This document shows, one piece after another, positions 21,114 to 34,107 of a stretch of 64,000 nucleotides of DNA (positions are counted from its first letter, which is position 1; each line of letters opens with the position of its first letter). The position numbers and the translations under genes are program-made. Under the pieces are notes generated by a model. The model made no database searches. It saw only the letters and a program-made list of their open reading frames with translations, and was not told where the DNA came from. This stretch comes from Lenzites betulinus (lineage: Eukaryota > Basidiomycota > Agaricomycetes > Polyporales > Polyporaceae). The stretch is from positions 186,001-250,000 of the forward strand of contig JABYQU010000051.1 in assembly GCA_022264855.1 (NCBI GenBank), given 5' to 3'.

Positions 21114-22542
21114 TCATGCGAACATCTTCTTGAACTGGGCCTTCTCTTTCTCGCGCTTTCCGCGCAGGCGGCCGCGCACCTTCTCGAGCTCGGCGGAGAT
21201 GGCCTTGTCCTCCTTGACGAGCGCATGTGCCTTGACGAGGGCCTCCTCCGCCTCGTCGTCCTCCTTCAACACGGTGTGTGCGAGCGCCTCGCGGTACAGC
21301 GCCTTGGCTGTTCGGTGCAAACAAAGCACAGTCAGAAGGGACTTTGGGGGTAGCCAGTCGGGTGCTTTGTACGTACCCTTGTCAGCGTTATTAAGGTCGA
21401 GAGACGCGAGGGCGCGATCAGTGACGCGCAGCGCGAGGCGCGCGTTCGCTGCTCCCCCCGCGCGTAGCGCCGCCAGGGCGGAGTTGAGCAGGAGAGGCGC
21501 GAGGAGCGCCTGGAGCGAGTCCTTGAGCTCTGGCGGCTTGTCCTCGGGGAGGTCGAGGTGGAAGTCGAGGTACCGGATCGCCTCTGCAAAACGCGGGCGT
21601 CAATCGCGGTTAGCACTAGCACATAGCAGTAGAGGGCGGAGGGAGTCACGTACTCTGGTACTTGTGCAGCGCGTCTTCGTGCTTGCCCTCCTTGAAGAGC
21701 TTGTTCCCCACCTCGCGCACCGCGGCGGCGATCTTGAGCGCGGTCTCCGGGCTCTCGAGGACGTCGTGTCCGTCGACCGGGTCCTGGTCCTCAGGGTAGT
21801 CCTCGTAGACATCTCCGTCCGCAGCGGCGGGCTCGACGAGCGAGGGGTCGTCAGGGGAGAGCGCGCCGCAGTCCGCGACGAGACAGGGCTCGACAGGGAC
21901 GTCACCATTCGCGGTTTCGGTATTCTCAATCGCGCGCACGACGGACTTGCCGCGGATGACCTCGCCGAAGACAACGTGCTTGCCGTCGAGGTGCGAGGTG
22001 GGATTGCAGGTAATGAAGAATTGGGAACCGTTCGTGTTCGCACCAGCATTGGCCTGTAGCGCAGTGTGTTCGAATGTGGGGTTGTGGAGACGGGAGATCT
22101 GCACGTACCATGGAGAGGAGGAACCGCTTCGTATGCTTCACTTGAAAGTTCTCATCCTCGAACTTCTCGCCGTAGATTGACTCGCCGCCGGTACCATTGC
22201 CGGCGGTGAAATCTCCACCCTGGACCATGAAGCTGTACAGGACTTCAGTACCCCAATGCAAAATCAAAATATCTTGATTGTAACGCACCCTTTGATCACG
22301 CGGTGGAACGAGCATCCCTTATAATGCAGGACCTTGCCCGACTTGCCCACCCCCTTCTCTCCCGTGCACAGTGCACCTGTTCATGGTTGAACACCACATA
22401 TTCGATCCGAGCAGCTTTTTCACGTACGGAAGTTCTCCGCTGTTTTCGGGACGATGTCGTCGTACAGCTGCATGACGATGCGCCCTGCGGGCCTGCCGCC
22501 GATGGTGATGTCGAAGAACACAAGAGGCCGCGTTGATGCCAT
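21114..22542 (-). CDS. Cyclophilin-40-type peptidyl-prolyl isomerase with TPR domain
   Basis: This is a cytosolic/nuclear Hsp90 co-chaperone of the Cyp40 (Cpr6/Cpr7) type: an N-terminal cyclophilin isomerase followed by TPR helices. The first exons are 22542..22428, 22376..22289, 22232..22109 and 22053..21654, followed by two more ending at 21114. Cyclophilin motifs are [36 protein letters not shown] (active-site Arg and the FMVQGGD core), [10 protein letters not shown] and [12 protein letters not shown]. The TPR part reads [20 protein letters not shown], then [16 protein letters not shown], and [11 protein letters not shown], and ends in a basic helix ([13 protein letters not shown]) as in the family. 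All key residues visible to me are present, so it should be active. Confidence 0.93.
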
Positions 22543-23991
22543 CCTTGTAGCTGTTGTCGGGATCACTTTACGCTAGTCTTAGGTAGTTGGGGTAGAAGAA
22601 TACGGTGGTGGTTAGACAGTCGAGAAGCAAAATATGGATGAGGATGCATACTAGCGACGAATACAACGCCGACCCGCCACCCACACATTCGAGAAAGTGC
22701 GAGAACGTGGACGCATGTTTCCATATCCGGCCATGGGCTTCGCGGCCCGGTACGAGCGCGAAAGTGTCAGGACGGAAATGGCAATTCAATCTAGGTCGTA
22801 CTGAGGGTAAGGAACCTGCATGTTTGTTTCCTGAGTGGTGTACGAAGCCGAATATTCCACAGAGTTGCCCTTCAGTGTGGTGACGAGCTAGGGGAACTCA
22901 ATCGAAATATTTCAGATAGCGTTATTGTCATAGGATTTCTTCGAATATTGTTAGATGCACAATTGACATGGTCCCCATCATGCAGACATAAATGTTCGGA
23001 CGAACATTCACTGAACGACGTCTACATCAAATCGCTGCGCGTGTGAGGCTGAGCGAGCGGGTGTAAAGTAGTCGCCGGCGGTGTACGTTCTATCATCGTA
23101 CCAAGACTATCGCACTCGAAGCCAGGCACGCACCTTGGTCTCGCCTTCCACTGTGAATGTGCAATGTTTTGATGACGCAAAGCTTAGCTATGCCTTATGT
23201 CGATACTTTTGATTCCAAGATAGGGCAAGCTTCGTTGTAAATCCTGAGACCATGATGCCGCTGATCATACGGGCGATACACGCAGCCACATGGTGCACAA
23301 AAGAATACCAGCGGATACCTTGCTGTGTGTACTGTGCACACATGCACCAAACCCAATTGCAGAGGCCCATGTGGGGCGTCGATGGGAAGGGCATGACGGG
23401 CGCTGTTCAGGCGGAAACGCCTAAAACCTGGCGATAAGACGGTAGATTAGTGTCTAAATCAGGCAAAACATTTCACCCTCACGAATAAACGCGGAATTTT
23501 GCCCGAATTATACCGACACTGACCTCCAAGGCCGGTTCACTTCCAGCCTCATCAACGTTCTCGAGACTTGCTTATCTGCTTGCTAAAGGGCTTTTCCGAG
23601 AGGACTAGTCGTCATGTCAGGAATTTATTAGACTTCGGCTCACTTCTGGCCATGGGAATGCGCAGTCATATTTGACCGATGTTCCTCGTGGTCCCTAACT
23701 CTACCTGGAATCTTGTCCGCCTCGCTGTCTGCACGCCATTCTGTTCTCTATTAGCGTACCCCGCAACAAGGGGCATGATCCCGCGCGATGCATCGGACTT
23801 GACAAGATCTTGTCGTGTGTGGCCCGACGTAATCAGCAAAGACGTTTTAGACCCTCGGTGGTATGGCCGTGGCCGCCGGCGGATGCCCCAACACTTACAC
23901 GGGCACGACCTGATATAACCCGCCACATGCAGTGTGCTAAGCCACTGTGACTCCCACTCCGAGTCGCTCCCTGACACTGACAGTATCGGAC
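22543..23991. other. Intergenic region between cyclophilin-40 and the arrestin-like gene
   Basis: About 1.45 kb between two divergent genes. Composition is more AT-rich than in the genes. I see no coding pattern or repeat. Confidence 0.45.
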
Positions 23992-25597
23992 ATGGATACG
24001 GACCTCCCACAGTACCACCGCACAGACACCGCGCTTTCAAACAACCCATCATCCTCACGGGTGACTCGCGCGCCCACAGAACATCAATATCATCTCCCTA
24101 CTTCCAAGAGTCGTCCCTGGCTATCCCTGAGCGTCCTCAGTAAAGCCCCAGCATCTACATACCTCCCCGCATTCTATCAAGGGGAGCCCATAACGGGGAG
24201 CGTGACTCTGCGACTAGAGAAGGAGGAGCCTATCAAGTCCGTATCCGTTCAGGTGAGCTTAAAGGAGCTTATATGGTGGCGTCGAGGAATATGCTAATCG
24301 ACGCATACACACTACCGCCAGGTCCTCGGCCAGATGACGTCGTCCGCTACAGACGTTCTTACATTCCTACATACCTCTACCGCTGTGTGGCCCGCCTCGT
24401 CATCGGCGAGTTTTGGCGTGGTTCCTGCAACATCTAACCCTGGGAAACTTTTCGGCGAATACACTTGGCCGTTCTCGGTGACCCTACCTGATCATTGTAC
24501 GCTCAAATCCCCGGGCGTCCCGGAACAGCAATTTTCCCTTCCCGCGTCGTTTTCCGAGCGTATGGCTAGAGTGCATATTCAGTACCAAATAGTGGTGACT
24601 GTACATCGAAGTAGGTTTCGCGTGGATAGTACGTGAGTAAACTATGCAAGGGCTTCTCTGCCCGTCCGTCTGCTGAATTGTTCCCCAGCCTCGGCACCGT
24701 CATCGGCTATTTGCCCATAATTCGTCCAGACCCACCCTCTACACCGCGCCAAATTGCCTATATGGAGAATAGCCCGTTAATCGGGCCTGACGGAGATCCA
24801 GATGGCTGGTTGTCTCTCGAGCCTCTCCCTATCCAGGGCTCGGTGTTCTCCACTCGAACCGTCGATGCGACATGCACGGTAAGTCCGTATACCGAATAAA
24901 CGGGCCACTCTTGCTTAAATTGTGCATGTTCTTCGTACGTGCAGCTCGCGTTAGCTAAACCCGTGGGTTCACCGGTCGCTTTTTGGACTCTAAAGTGCCG
25001 GCGCTGACACTGCGAAAAGCTGTGTTATACACGGGGAACCGCCATACCCTGTCTGATGACGATTGAGACGACCGATCCTCAAGCCCTCGACCTTCTTTCT
25101 GCCCCGCGGAGTCCTGTAGTCCGATTGTTGCGGCGGATTTCCGCGCAAGACACGGGCCCTTTCAACGTACCGAAGCCGCTTCCTGGCCTGGAATTTGAGA
25201 GCACCGTCCAGGAGGTGGCCACCGCGGTGTGGTGGTCCGAACATGCACGGGACCGGTTAACCCCTCAGAAGAGGGTGCTGCACGGGGAGATTCATCTCTC
25301 GGCCAGTCTGAAGCCCTCCTGCCGCTTTGGCAAGTTTGAGCTCTCGGTAAGTGTTGCGCCACTATGTCCGCTTTAACGGCTTCCTACCCCGCATTCGCGC
25401 AGTACTCCGTCGCTCTCTACCCTCCGAGAGCGGTCGCATTTATGCCTGACGGCGGCGCCAACGCTATACTGCAGCGCGAGCCCGTAGTCATTGGCACCGT
25501 CTACGCCGCTGGCCCCAGGCCGAGAATCCGCTCCCCTCCAGGATACGATGATGCGAGTTCCACGGGGAAGGCGTCCGAATTTCAGCTCTTTCGGTGA
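23992..25597 (+). CDS. Arrestin-like protein
   Basis: It has an arrestin-type beta-sandwich start (AFYQGEPITGSVTLRLEKEE, then IKSVSVQ) and continues through VLGQMTSSA, GEYTWPFSVTLPDH, VHIQYQIVVTVHRSRFRVDS, LALAKP, LCYTRGTAIPCLMTIE and FELSYSVALYPP. Such proteins act as adaptors that bind membrane cargo or ubiquitin ligases. The first ATG in frame is at 23992; an upstream GTG frame is not used. Exon 1 is 23992..24252 and exon 2 starts at 24322. Further introns lie near 24631-24690, 24880-24945, 24963-25019 and 25349-25402; all are short GT-AG introns and the joined frame stays open to the stop at 25597. I see no PPxY motif in the parts read, so how it would recruit a ligase is open. Confidence 0.8.
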
Positions 25598-26963
25598 GGG
25601 TATCTTACGGCGGGCGTTTACAAGCGCTGCGCCTATTCTAATTTCTGCCTCGTGTTGATACTGTATCTCTGTAATACCATGCTGCTTTCGTCGACCTTAC
25701 AGCGCAGGCCGGGCAGTATTGCGTCTTATGATCTCACAAGGCAGTGCGAGGTCCCTCACAGCGCTCCTCGAACGGCCTCCTGGCCCATCGGCGGCGTTTC
25801 TGAGTCTGGAATGCACAAAGTGTTGTATGTAAGGGCCCTCGCACCTGGAGCTCGATTAGTCAAGCTGATTTCTCGGGGCCCCGTCTTTCTTATTCAGTGC
25901 CGCATTGTACTCGTGAGACGTAATATGCCTACGCACCCCAGCCAGCCGCACGCTGGATCTCGCACCGGACCCGAGGAGCGCGACGGCTTCGCTTGCTCCT
26001 TCGGCCTGCCCTCCAGATTAGATTCCCACCGTTATACAACCCCAATCCACGTGTCAACGCGCCTGTCGGACACGGACACGCGCGAGCTAGTTTTCGCAAG
26101 TCCGGACCCCGAGCGGCGAACGTAGCAATTTGCAGCAACCACCGCCCCCAACTGGGCGGGAATGCCCCTCTCTTTTTTGGTGGGTAAGTGGTCCTCCTGG
26201 GAAGGCAACACATGAGCATGCTGACAGCGCAGATCAGATGCGTGAAGAGGCCGTTGCCCGGAGTGTAAGAGAGATAGGCCAGATCCTGGGTATGCCGTGC
26301 TTGAATCGTGCATCTGCACCGGACGGGGGACGTGGCAGAGACCCGAAAGGTAGCGTCGGCGCTCAGCGCTCAGGCTGCCCTCCCCCCTGGAGCTCTCGTT
26401 ACAGGATCCCGCATGCGTCATCCGCAAGCCTCGCCCCGGACATAAACGCGGATACCCCAGCGCCGAGCTATGTGGCGCAAACTCTCCCGCCCGGTGCGCA
26501 CGAACGCGGGAGCATTTGCGCGGGTCGTGCGACGCCGCCGCATCGCATTCTCGTCCGTTTTGGCTGAGATCCTGCCGGGCTACGCAACGCCCCACATTCA
26601 CTGCGCTGGATGAGGTACGCCGAGAGGTGGCAGGCTCTTCGCTTCCGTGCGCCGTTCCCATTCGCAGCACACCAGCCCGAGATCTGAGGGACCCATCGGA
26701 TCTTATTGGTCCGCGACCGACACATGGTGATTCCAAACCACAGTGCCGGGGCGCGCACCTAGCCAGGCGGTGAGGTGTACCACTGTCCAGGAAAGTGAAT
26801 TAACAAATAGAGAAGCTCTCAGCACAGGCCTGCACTTGACGGACAGGACTTGCAACGCGAGGCGCCTGACGCGGAGGGCGTATATAAAACGCCAGCTTGT
26901 CCAGGGCGTCCTTACCTACTCCTCTGCTCGGTAGTCCCGACCGCACTTAGCTCAACAGTCAAC
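25598..26963. other. Intergenic region upstream of the Zn2Cys6 gene
   Basis: About 1.37 kb. Overlapping open frames on both strands (for example 26032-26736 minus) are caused by GC-rich sequence and show no family match I recognise. The TATA box at its right end is listed separately. Confidence 0.45.
26881..26889 (+). promoter_or_regulatory. TATA box of the Zn2Cys6 gene
   Basis: TATATAAAA stands about 75 bases before the ATG at 26964, in a good position for the core promoter. Confidence 0.6.
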
Positions 26964-27343
26964 ATGAGTTCTCAAGTGAGTCTCGCCCGGCTCTCACCTG
27001 TGAGCTCAGCCCTAAAACCTCCCTAGGCCGGAACGAGCCAGCAGCATCCCAACAACCAGGACCAGGACTCGGACGACGATGTCTTCTCCCAGCCCAGGAC
27101 TCCGCGCCGCACGCCGATAGCCTGTCTCTTCTGTCGAGGTACAGTCGCGTCTATTCAGAGTTAACATGCGTCAGCTGACGAAATTTATGACTCCGAAGGC
27201 CGCAAGCTCAAGTGTGACGGACGCCAGACCTGCGGCAACTGCCAACGGAGGGGCCTCGCCTGCACCTACCAGCCAATGTGAGCCTCTCCGCCCACCGCTT
27301 CCGGTGGGGCGTGTACTGACTCCTTGGCCGCAGTCAGAAGTGA
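26964..27343 (+). CDS. Stand-alone Zn2Cys6 DNA-binding domain protein (70 residues)
   Basis: Exons 26964..26975, 27027..27138, 27199..27277 and 27334..27343 join in frame to 70 residues. An acidic, Gln/Asn-rich N-terminus (NNQDQDSDDDVFSQ) precedes a basic arm (PRTPRRTP) and a complete fungal Zn2Cys6 binuclear cluster: CLFCRGRKLKC, then CGNCQRRGLAC. All six cysteines and the Lys-Leu-Lys recognition part are present. The protein ends seven residues after the last cysteine (TYQPIQK), so there is no linker, dimerising coiled coil or activation domain. A further exon cannot be wholly excluded, but the splice that gives this stop is clean. It converges with the inositol phosphatase gene. Confidence 0.7.
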
Positions 27344-27522
27344 TTTGGCACCGACCACTCTTTCTCCGATTCCCCCGGCAGCATCTACATTGACCCTATA
27401 ATTTAGCACTATAGATAGTCCGTCATACCCTAATACATGTCTTCCTTCTCCAGATCTGTTCGTTGCGCCACGAAGCTCTCGCCAGTAAGTCCGAGGGAAT
27501 GTATATCAGAGCTCGGCGATTG

Positions 27523-30500
27523 TCACCCGATGAAGTATCGCAGGAAGTTTCTCTTGCCGACGGCCGAAACGGGCATCGGGGAGCTTAAATCATCGCGGAA
27601 AAGAACGGGTGTGAAGATGGCCACTGGAAAAGAAGCCGCGGTCGCGGGGTATGCTTAACAATCGCGTCATCGCGAAAGCACAACACTGCTTACCCAGCCG
27701 CTCAGTGTGGTCTTGGGACGAGTCTTGCTGACCAACGTAGTGCAGAAATGCGGTCAGGGAGATCCAGACCTGTCAATTGTGGGAGGGGTTGAGCGCCCGA
27801 ACGCGGCCAAGGAGCCGCACTTACGTTCACGTTGACAACGGGGAGCTCGTCTAGAATCTGCAGCGCTCCGAGTGAGCTCATGGATTCGGATACAGGGACG
27901 ACGTGCGGTTACCTCGAACGCTTCGTCTCGGCTCGTCATTTGTGCGCACTTCGCATGCAGCGAGGTCGGGATAACCGGCTCGATCAAAGACCCCAGTAGC
28001 TCGAGCAGTGCATCGGCATACGCCAGCGCTGCCTTGGGGTCGCTCCCAGGCCCGTCGACCGCAAACTCTGCGCCTGTGTCAAGGCTCTGTTGGGTGTCGT
28101 TGGTGGATATCCGTGACACAAATGATACAGATGCCAACCTCACGGATCCGCTCTACAAGCTGTTTGTCTCCCCGAGTCAGGAACAATCCGTCCTGCGTAT
28201 CGTAGCGTCAACACCATCGGCAAAAACCCCCCAATGCCTCGTTGACACGTACCGTCTGCATGGCGTCACTCATAAGCCAGTTCACCAGCCTCATGATCTC
28301 CCGAGGAGCGTTGACGCCCCGGTCCTCGGGGAGGAGGTCCCTCGGGGACTTGAGTTCCCTGACCGGACCGGGTAGTCGAACGAGCCAAGTCATACTTGTC
28401 GCGAAGCATGTGCGTTCTAACGGCGCAGATCAGGGGGGCTGTCACGCAAGGACCAAAGGCAACTTGGCAGTACCATATTCGCCCCCTATCGCCACGAAGT
28501 GGTCCCTCCCGAGCGCGGTATGTATTACCAGCGTCTCTTCAAGGCGCGTCGAGCCCACGTTTAAACGGGACGCTGTGCTGTCGCCTACGTAGACCGTTAA
28601 GGATATTTCGGCCTTCTCACCCGGGCGGACAAGTCCCTGTGAATGCGGTCAGCCTTCGCCAAGGTCCGCTCATTCGACGTAGACAACGCACAGTCATGGC
28701 GTCGATGCGCAGCCATTCCGGACCTCGGCAGTGTTAGAACTACGGACGCTCAGGTGGGCCATAAAGCCGCTTACAGGGTTCCGCAGTGGGTGCTTGAGGG
28801 ACAAGCCGATACGAACACGGGACCTATGTCAGACCTTGTGAACTGATGTTGGCGGCCTTTGGTCGCTCATAACCGCCCACCTTGCCGATATTCTCGATCA
28901 CCAGCGTCCGCTTTACGGAGCGCTTGTAGCTGGACCGATTTGCCGTTAGTGCGAGTAAAACCAAAAACCTTCGATGTACGGCAAAGGACGCACTAAACCT
29001 TCGAGAAATCGATGCTGGTGGGTCCCACTCGTACGCGGGGCCGTTCCTCCGCGTATTCTGCGCTTGACACATCCCGCCATATTCTCTCCACATACGTTTC
29101 ATATTCCGGTATAGATACCACAGGGACCTGCACCGCACAAAGCGCAGCGTTTAAGCACGGGTCCCGAATAACCAGAGCGCAGCAGGAAACGAAAACCACA
29201 TCGCAGCCCGCAAGGCAACCGGAGGTCCATAGCCCCGGCAGCGGGCCTCCGCGCTGCGAAAGATACGGACATACCTCCAACTCGAACTCGGCAGACACAG
29301 GCCTGTGGTCGCTCATGGTGATAGTCGGGTGGCTGTTGTAGGACGTTTGTTTCACCGCTACCGCCGATGATGCCATATGGAGGATGCGATCTGTCCAAGC
29401 TGGTTTCCGCCTGGGGCCGGACGCAGCAGCCACGGATGGTCAGGATATCGGTCCCGGCGGCTGTCAGAACACGCTTGGGACGCACTTGGTATCGTACCCC
29501 AAGGAATCCGCCAACAGGCCGGCGCCAAACCTATAGGAACTGACGGCACGGCATTTGCAACGTGAGCTTGCGCACTGATCGAACACTCCGCGACTGCGCC
29601 TAGCGGAGCGGAACTCACGGTAGATGTGATATCAGGAGCTCCACGAAGCCTTCAAACGCCTTCCCGCGCCGCATTGCAAGGGTGAGCTGTGGCGTGTATC
29701 GAGATCGGAGATGAATGTCAGCGAGCCTCCGCAACATGACGCGCGTGCAACGGGATCCCGCCGTACCTGATCATACTGTCGCAGGGTCGCTATGTTCTCC
29801 TCTCTCAAAAGCTCTGACGCCAGTAAATTTCGCACATCGGCGTCCGGGATGGTTATCCTGTAGTTGAGATCTATTCAATTGAGTGAGCGCGTGCTTGGCC
29901 TGACCAAGTCCGATGGGCCGGACCATGCACATACCACCCTACAAGCAATCACAGCAATTTGCACATCACACTGTGAGAAATAGGCAATACAGCACCAAAG
30001 ATACATGGGACTCACAAGCCAGAAAAGTGCGTCCGTTTCGAAAATGCTCAGCTGGACGGTCGGAGGGCCGTAGGCGCCCCCCGGCGCGGCCGAATCATCG
30101 GCCACAAGCCCCGAGTCAAACTGCAGCCTCTTCGACAAATCGTGGAAATCTGCGTTGCGCTTCTCGAACATTTCGTCAAACGCTGCGAGGTGCGCGTTCA
30201 CAAACGTCAACACCACGGGCTTTCCTTCGTAGTTCGCGCCAGCGCTTGGCGAGGTCGGGATGGGTGTGAACAAGAGCCGCACTGCCGTGGCACCCTTATT
30301 CCCCTACAGATTGTCGTGACTTAGCGATCAGGCCGCTGAATAATGAAAGAAACATATCTGACATACCATGATGCCCATAATGCCTGCGCCGGCGGACGAA
30401 GTCCTGATCTCGCTAAAAGAGGAATGGTGACGCTTCTTGGTAATGATTACGAGCAGCATGCCGACAAGTTGTTTGGACACGAGCTGTGCAGCGTGGGCGA

Positions 30501-31830
30501 ACAACGTTAGGCAAAGTCACGACATGGTATCGCCACTGGTCCACCATGAATAGCGAAGGGCGCCTACCTTCTCATATAGAATCGCTTTCTCACCTAGTCC
30601 TGCGAAGATAGCCATGCACCACGCGTCTTCGCGCACAGTTTTCGTGGAGTAAAGCAGGGCTTCCGTAGATAGATCGAGTTCCTGAAATCCAAGGACCAGC
30701 ACGTCGGGGTCGGTTGGATCCTCCGTGACATCCGAAGGGGCTTCTGACACAGAAGCCACTTGAGATTCTGTATCCACAGAAAGTGTCACAGAAGAGCCCG
30801 TTGCTGAGGTCGCAGAAGATGGTCCATCGCTCGGTGCTACGGCCCCCGGGCTATCTGAGACGCCATTGATGTCAAGGGCCTCTAGACACACCACAGATCA
30901 TGAACACAATCACACAAAAACGATTGTCCGCAAATCACGAACCCATCTTCGTCTCGATCGGGTCCTTCTGAACCTCGCCCAAGGACAGCGGCGAGATTGC
31001 CTTGAGTGGCGGGATTAATGACGAGCCCGGGCGCCCCATCTGCCGCCGCACCCATGCGGACAAGTCCTGCGAGGGAAGTTTTCCGTTCACGTTGAACGTG
31101 CCAACACGGATCCTGCAATGCAGCGGTGGACACGGTCAGAACCCGCCCCAAAAAGATCGCGTATCCACACAGGTACCTCAGCACCGCGTTCTCATGCCGC
31201 GCGGACACATCTTCCTCCACCTTCCTGCGCATCCACTCCTCGCGAATCGCCTCGATGTCGGCGACATCGTTGCCGGGGACTCCCGCGCTAGCGGCCGACA
31301 GGTGGGCGTGCAGAGCCTTCTGGATTCGCCGCAGATCAGGAGGGAACGGGTTCACTGGCGGAGCGCGGTCGTTGAATTGAACTTCGTGGGCGCGCAGATC
31401 GGAGCGACGTACGAAGTGGCGGTATAACATTTCCGGCGATGTAAGGTCCTATCCAGGCGAACGGCTCAAAATCATACTCATCCTCCTCCGTCTCGGCAGC
31501 TGGAAATAATGAGGCCTCGGGTAGCGATGGGGAAATTTTCTTATACGCACCGAGCACTTCCTTGAGATGTCTGCATTCAAGAAGAATTTTGCGAAGCCCG
31601 TGAATGTCAGTGGTTTGAAGAGTCACGGGGGGGAATGGGGTATCTTGGCCCGGTTCGATTGTAACGGTCAGCTCTGCAAGTCCGGCCGTAAGTCTACTTG
31701 TTTCCACATATCGAGCTCGCAGGGCAGGCCAATTTCGTTATGACATAGTCCAGAGCTCACACCACTTTCAGCACATCGGAAGGCGGAGATACAAGATCGT
31801 TCAGGGTTCTCCATGGTCTAGTAGAGCGCA
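27523..31830 (-). CDS. Type II inositol polyphosphate 5-phosphatase (OCRL/INPP5B-like, with RhoGAP-like domain)
   Basis: This enzyme removes the 5-phosphate from phosphoinositides at endosomal or Golgi membranes. The many-exon gene shows an N-terminal region (RYVETSRLTAGLAELTVTI), then the 5-phosphatase core: VGTFNVNGKLPSQDL, VLVLGFQELDLSTEALL, VVLTFVNAHLAAFDEMFEKR, RKPAWTDRIL and MSDHRPVSAEFELEV. The AHLAA, PAWTDR and SDHRPV elements carry catalytic and Mg-binding residues. After an ASH-like stretch (RTLVIENIG) comes a RhoGAP-like part: PREIMRLVNWLMSD, then ECIDTG, EPVIPTSLH, and LDELPVVNVNV, ending FTPVLFRDD and a stop at 27523. The frame is kept through the exons I joined. The exact start codon is uncertain; the 5' boundary given is the farthest plausible ATG region (31813-31830). 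Confidence 0.82.
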
Positions 31831-33821
31831 AACAACAAACTAGGGTCTGCCACATCCACGCACGATGAACCCACTGTCGCCGCGCACCCACGCTAGCCGT
31901 GCCCTGAGCTCCGACCTGCGTCGATGCGCAACCTGAAGTCGCACATGCAGCCTAACCACATCAGGTCCAGCCCTCGGGATTCGCGGTGGGGAACCGGGGT
32001 TTGTAAAGAGGTTCAACGGAAAACAATCAGACCTATATCACGGCATTACTGATACACGAGTTGACAGCAGATTTGCTGCGTATGCCGCATATGCCGCACA
32101 CTGCAGGGCGGTGCGGTGGGCCGAGTCTCTTGCGGTCGCAAGACATTCTTCGGCAGAGGTTACCAGATGGCACAGGGACACGGTTCGGTGGACCATCTTG
32201 TTTCACAGGGAGCCTTGCAGTCCGCCCTGGGCCACCTGGTCACTCGGCCCGCCATGAACGTATTCAACGGGACCCGGTCTCCGTATAGAGAAACCCGCAT
32301 ACAGGCTTGAAATCGATACATACCTGGTCTAGCTTGACTTGCCGTGAACGCGCCACCAGGTGGAGGCGACGACAGATCGACCGTCGTCCTGCGTGGCTGC
32401 GACATGGATATCGACAACGAGTCAACGACCGGAAAAGCGTGCTCGACAACATATTCGCCCGGAATGCTGTCTATCCGCCGCGGTTTCTCGCTGAGCACGA
32501 AGACGCTGCGCGAACACGTGTCAGCTCGGCTGCAACCTCTGCGAGATAAATGCGAAAATCGAGCCGGTATCTGCATGGAAGAAAATGCTGGGAGGCAGAA
32601 CGAAAATTCGGGCGCGTATGCTTAAACCAAGGCCGCCGCCGCGGACCAGGGCGGCGATTGTACAGAGCGCGCGAAAAGCTATGAGGTGATAGCCTCTCAT
32701 TCATGGAGCGCGCTCCGACCATGACACGGATTCCGTAGAGTGCGGATGGTTAGGCCCCAGCCGGAGCACAGGCGGTGACAGCGCCCCTTGTTTGACCAAC
32801 GCCTCGGCCACTGCCCGAATGTCTGCGCCCAAGCACATTCGCGATGTGAAAAGGCTCAGGCATAGTCAGGGTGGGCAATCAGGGCCGTGATAGTGTTAGA
32901 GTTACACTACGACGGCGCGAATGCGGGAGATATCGCGCAGCGCGCGCCAACCGCGGTACGTGTCCCTCGGCAGGCATAGCTTATGGATAAAAGTCAGGGT
33001 ACCGTAAGTGATGATTGTGGCATTGGCCTCGAACGATACAACGCCAACCCTGTCGCAAGAAGCTTTTCACCGGTCGGGCTATACCCTGCGAATATAATCC
33101 TGCGGAGAACGATCTGGGCAGTGTGTGTCACTGTACCCTGGTAACGATTGTGTTCAGGACAGCAACAGTCCAGGGTTGCAGCTTGCCACGGTAAAAGTAG
33201 CGTCATGTACATGCTGCACGGTAGCTGTGGACGTGCCGCTGGATTTATTCTAGTCCGAAACACATTCACAGCTTGAAATACGTCTCAAATATATGGACCA
33301 ATGCCCGTCATGAATGCAGCAGCGAAAATAGCCTGACGCCATCGCAATACGAACTTGACTGCAAGAAAGCCATAGAGGCGAGTGCGAGCTACGACGCGAC
33401 ACCTTAGCCCGGTGCATGTCGGAACGCGGACAAGCAGAAAACAACGCCAGAGGTGGCGGCGTATATGCCATATGTAGGCAACACATGGCGAGCGGCAGGC
33501 CTCTCTCTATCCCGGCTGGCTGCAATTGCGCCACCATGTCCAACGCCGCGCACCATGCTCGCGCTTCTTGTTACTCGGACACAGGCATGTCAGGCTCCCT
33601 CAGTTCCAAGTGCCGACCGAATCGTCGACGTTGCCGCGCGCACACTTCAACAATAGACTTCAAGACAAGAAGTTGCTCGAACACCAGCGCTTGGCTGCCA
33701 TTTCACAGAAGTGCGCGCGCGGGAAACACGAGGTGCGCGTTCTGCCCTCACAACTAGCTTCTCGCACCCTCGAGCAGTTCTCCGCATAGCCAGGTACTCG
33801 CACACACCCCATGCGCCGCGC
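31831..33821. other. Intergenic region without a recognised gene
   Basis: About 2 kb. Open frames on both strands are short and give no motif I know. A gene with several small exons could be hidden, but I cannot support one. Confidence 0.4.
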
Positions 33822-34107
33822 TCAGCTGACGACGCAGCACCACAGCGGAAGCGAAGCGAAGAGACAGAAGACGTAAGGAGGAATGCGCTCACCAGCCCTG
33901 CTCGTGCCTGCCGTTCGGGTGGAGGTGCGCCACGACGGCGAGGATCTTCCTCCTGAGCACCGCGGGGGCGTCGCCCGCGCCCGACCAGGTCTCCGAGTCC
34001 GCGTCGGTCCTGGGCGCAGAGCGCGCGTCGATCGCGACCTTGGCCTCCTCGGTCGGGCGGATGAGGTCCTGGACGATGTCCATGGGGTTCAGCGCCGACT
34101 GCGCCAT
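33822..34107 (-). CDS. Small hypothetical protein, about 72 residues
   Basis: Exon 34107..33893 has strong GC-third coding bias and reads MAQSALNPMDIVQDLIRPTE... to HLHPNGRHEQG. A GT donor is followed by a 67-base intron and a four-base last exon (33825..33822) that brings an immediate stop. The peptide is soluble, mixed-charge and probably helical. It has no signal peptide. I do not recognise the family. It could instead be one exon of a larger gene. Confidence 0.42.

Noticed and set aside
27523..31830. Inositol phosphatase as a degenerate pseudogene, because its open frames are short and scattered
   Set aside because: Each break coincides with good GT and AG sites, and all catalytic motifs and the C-terminal domain are recovered in order.
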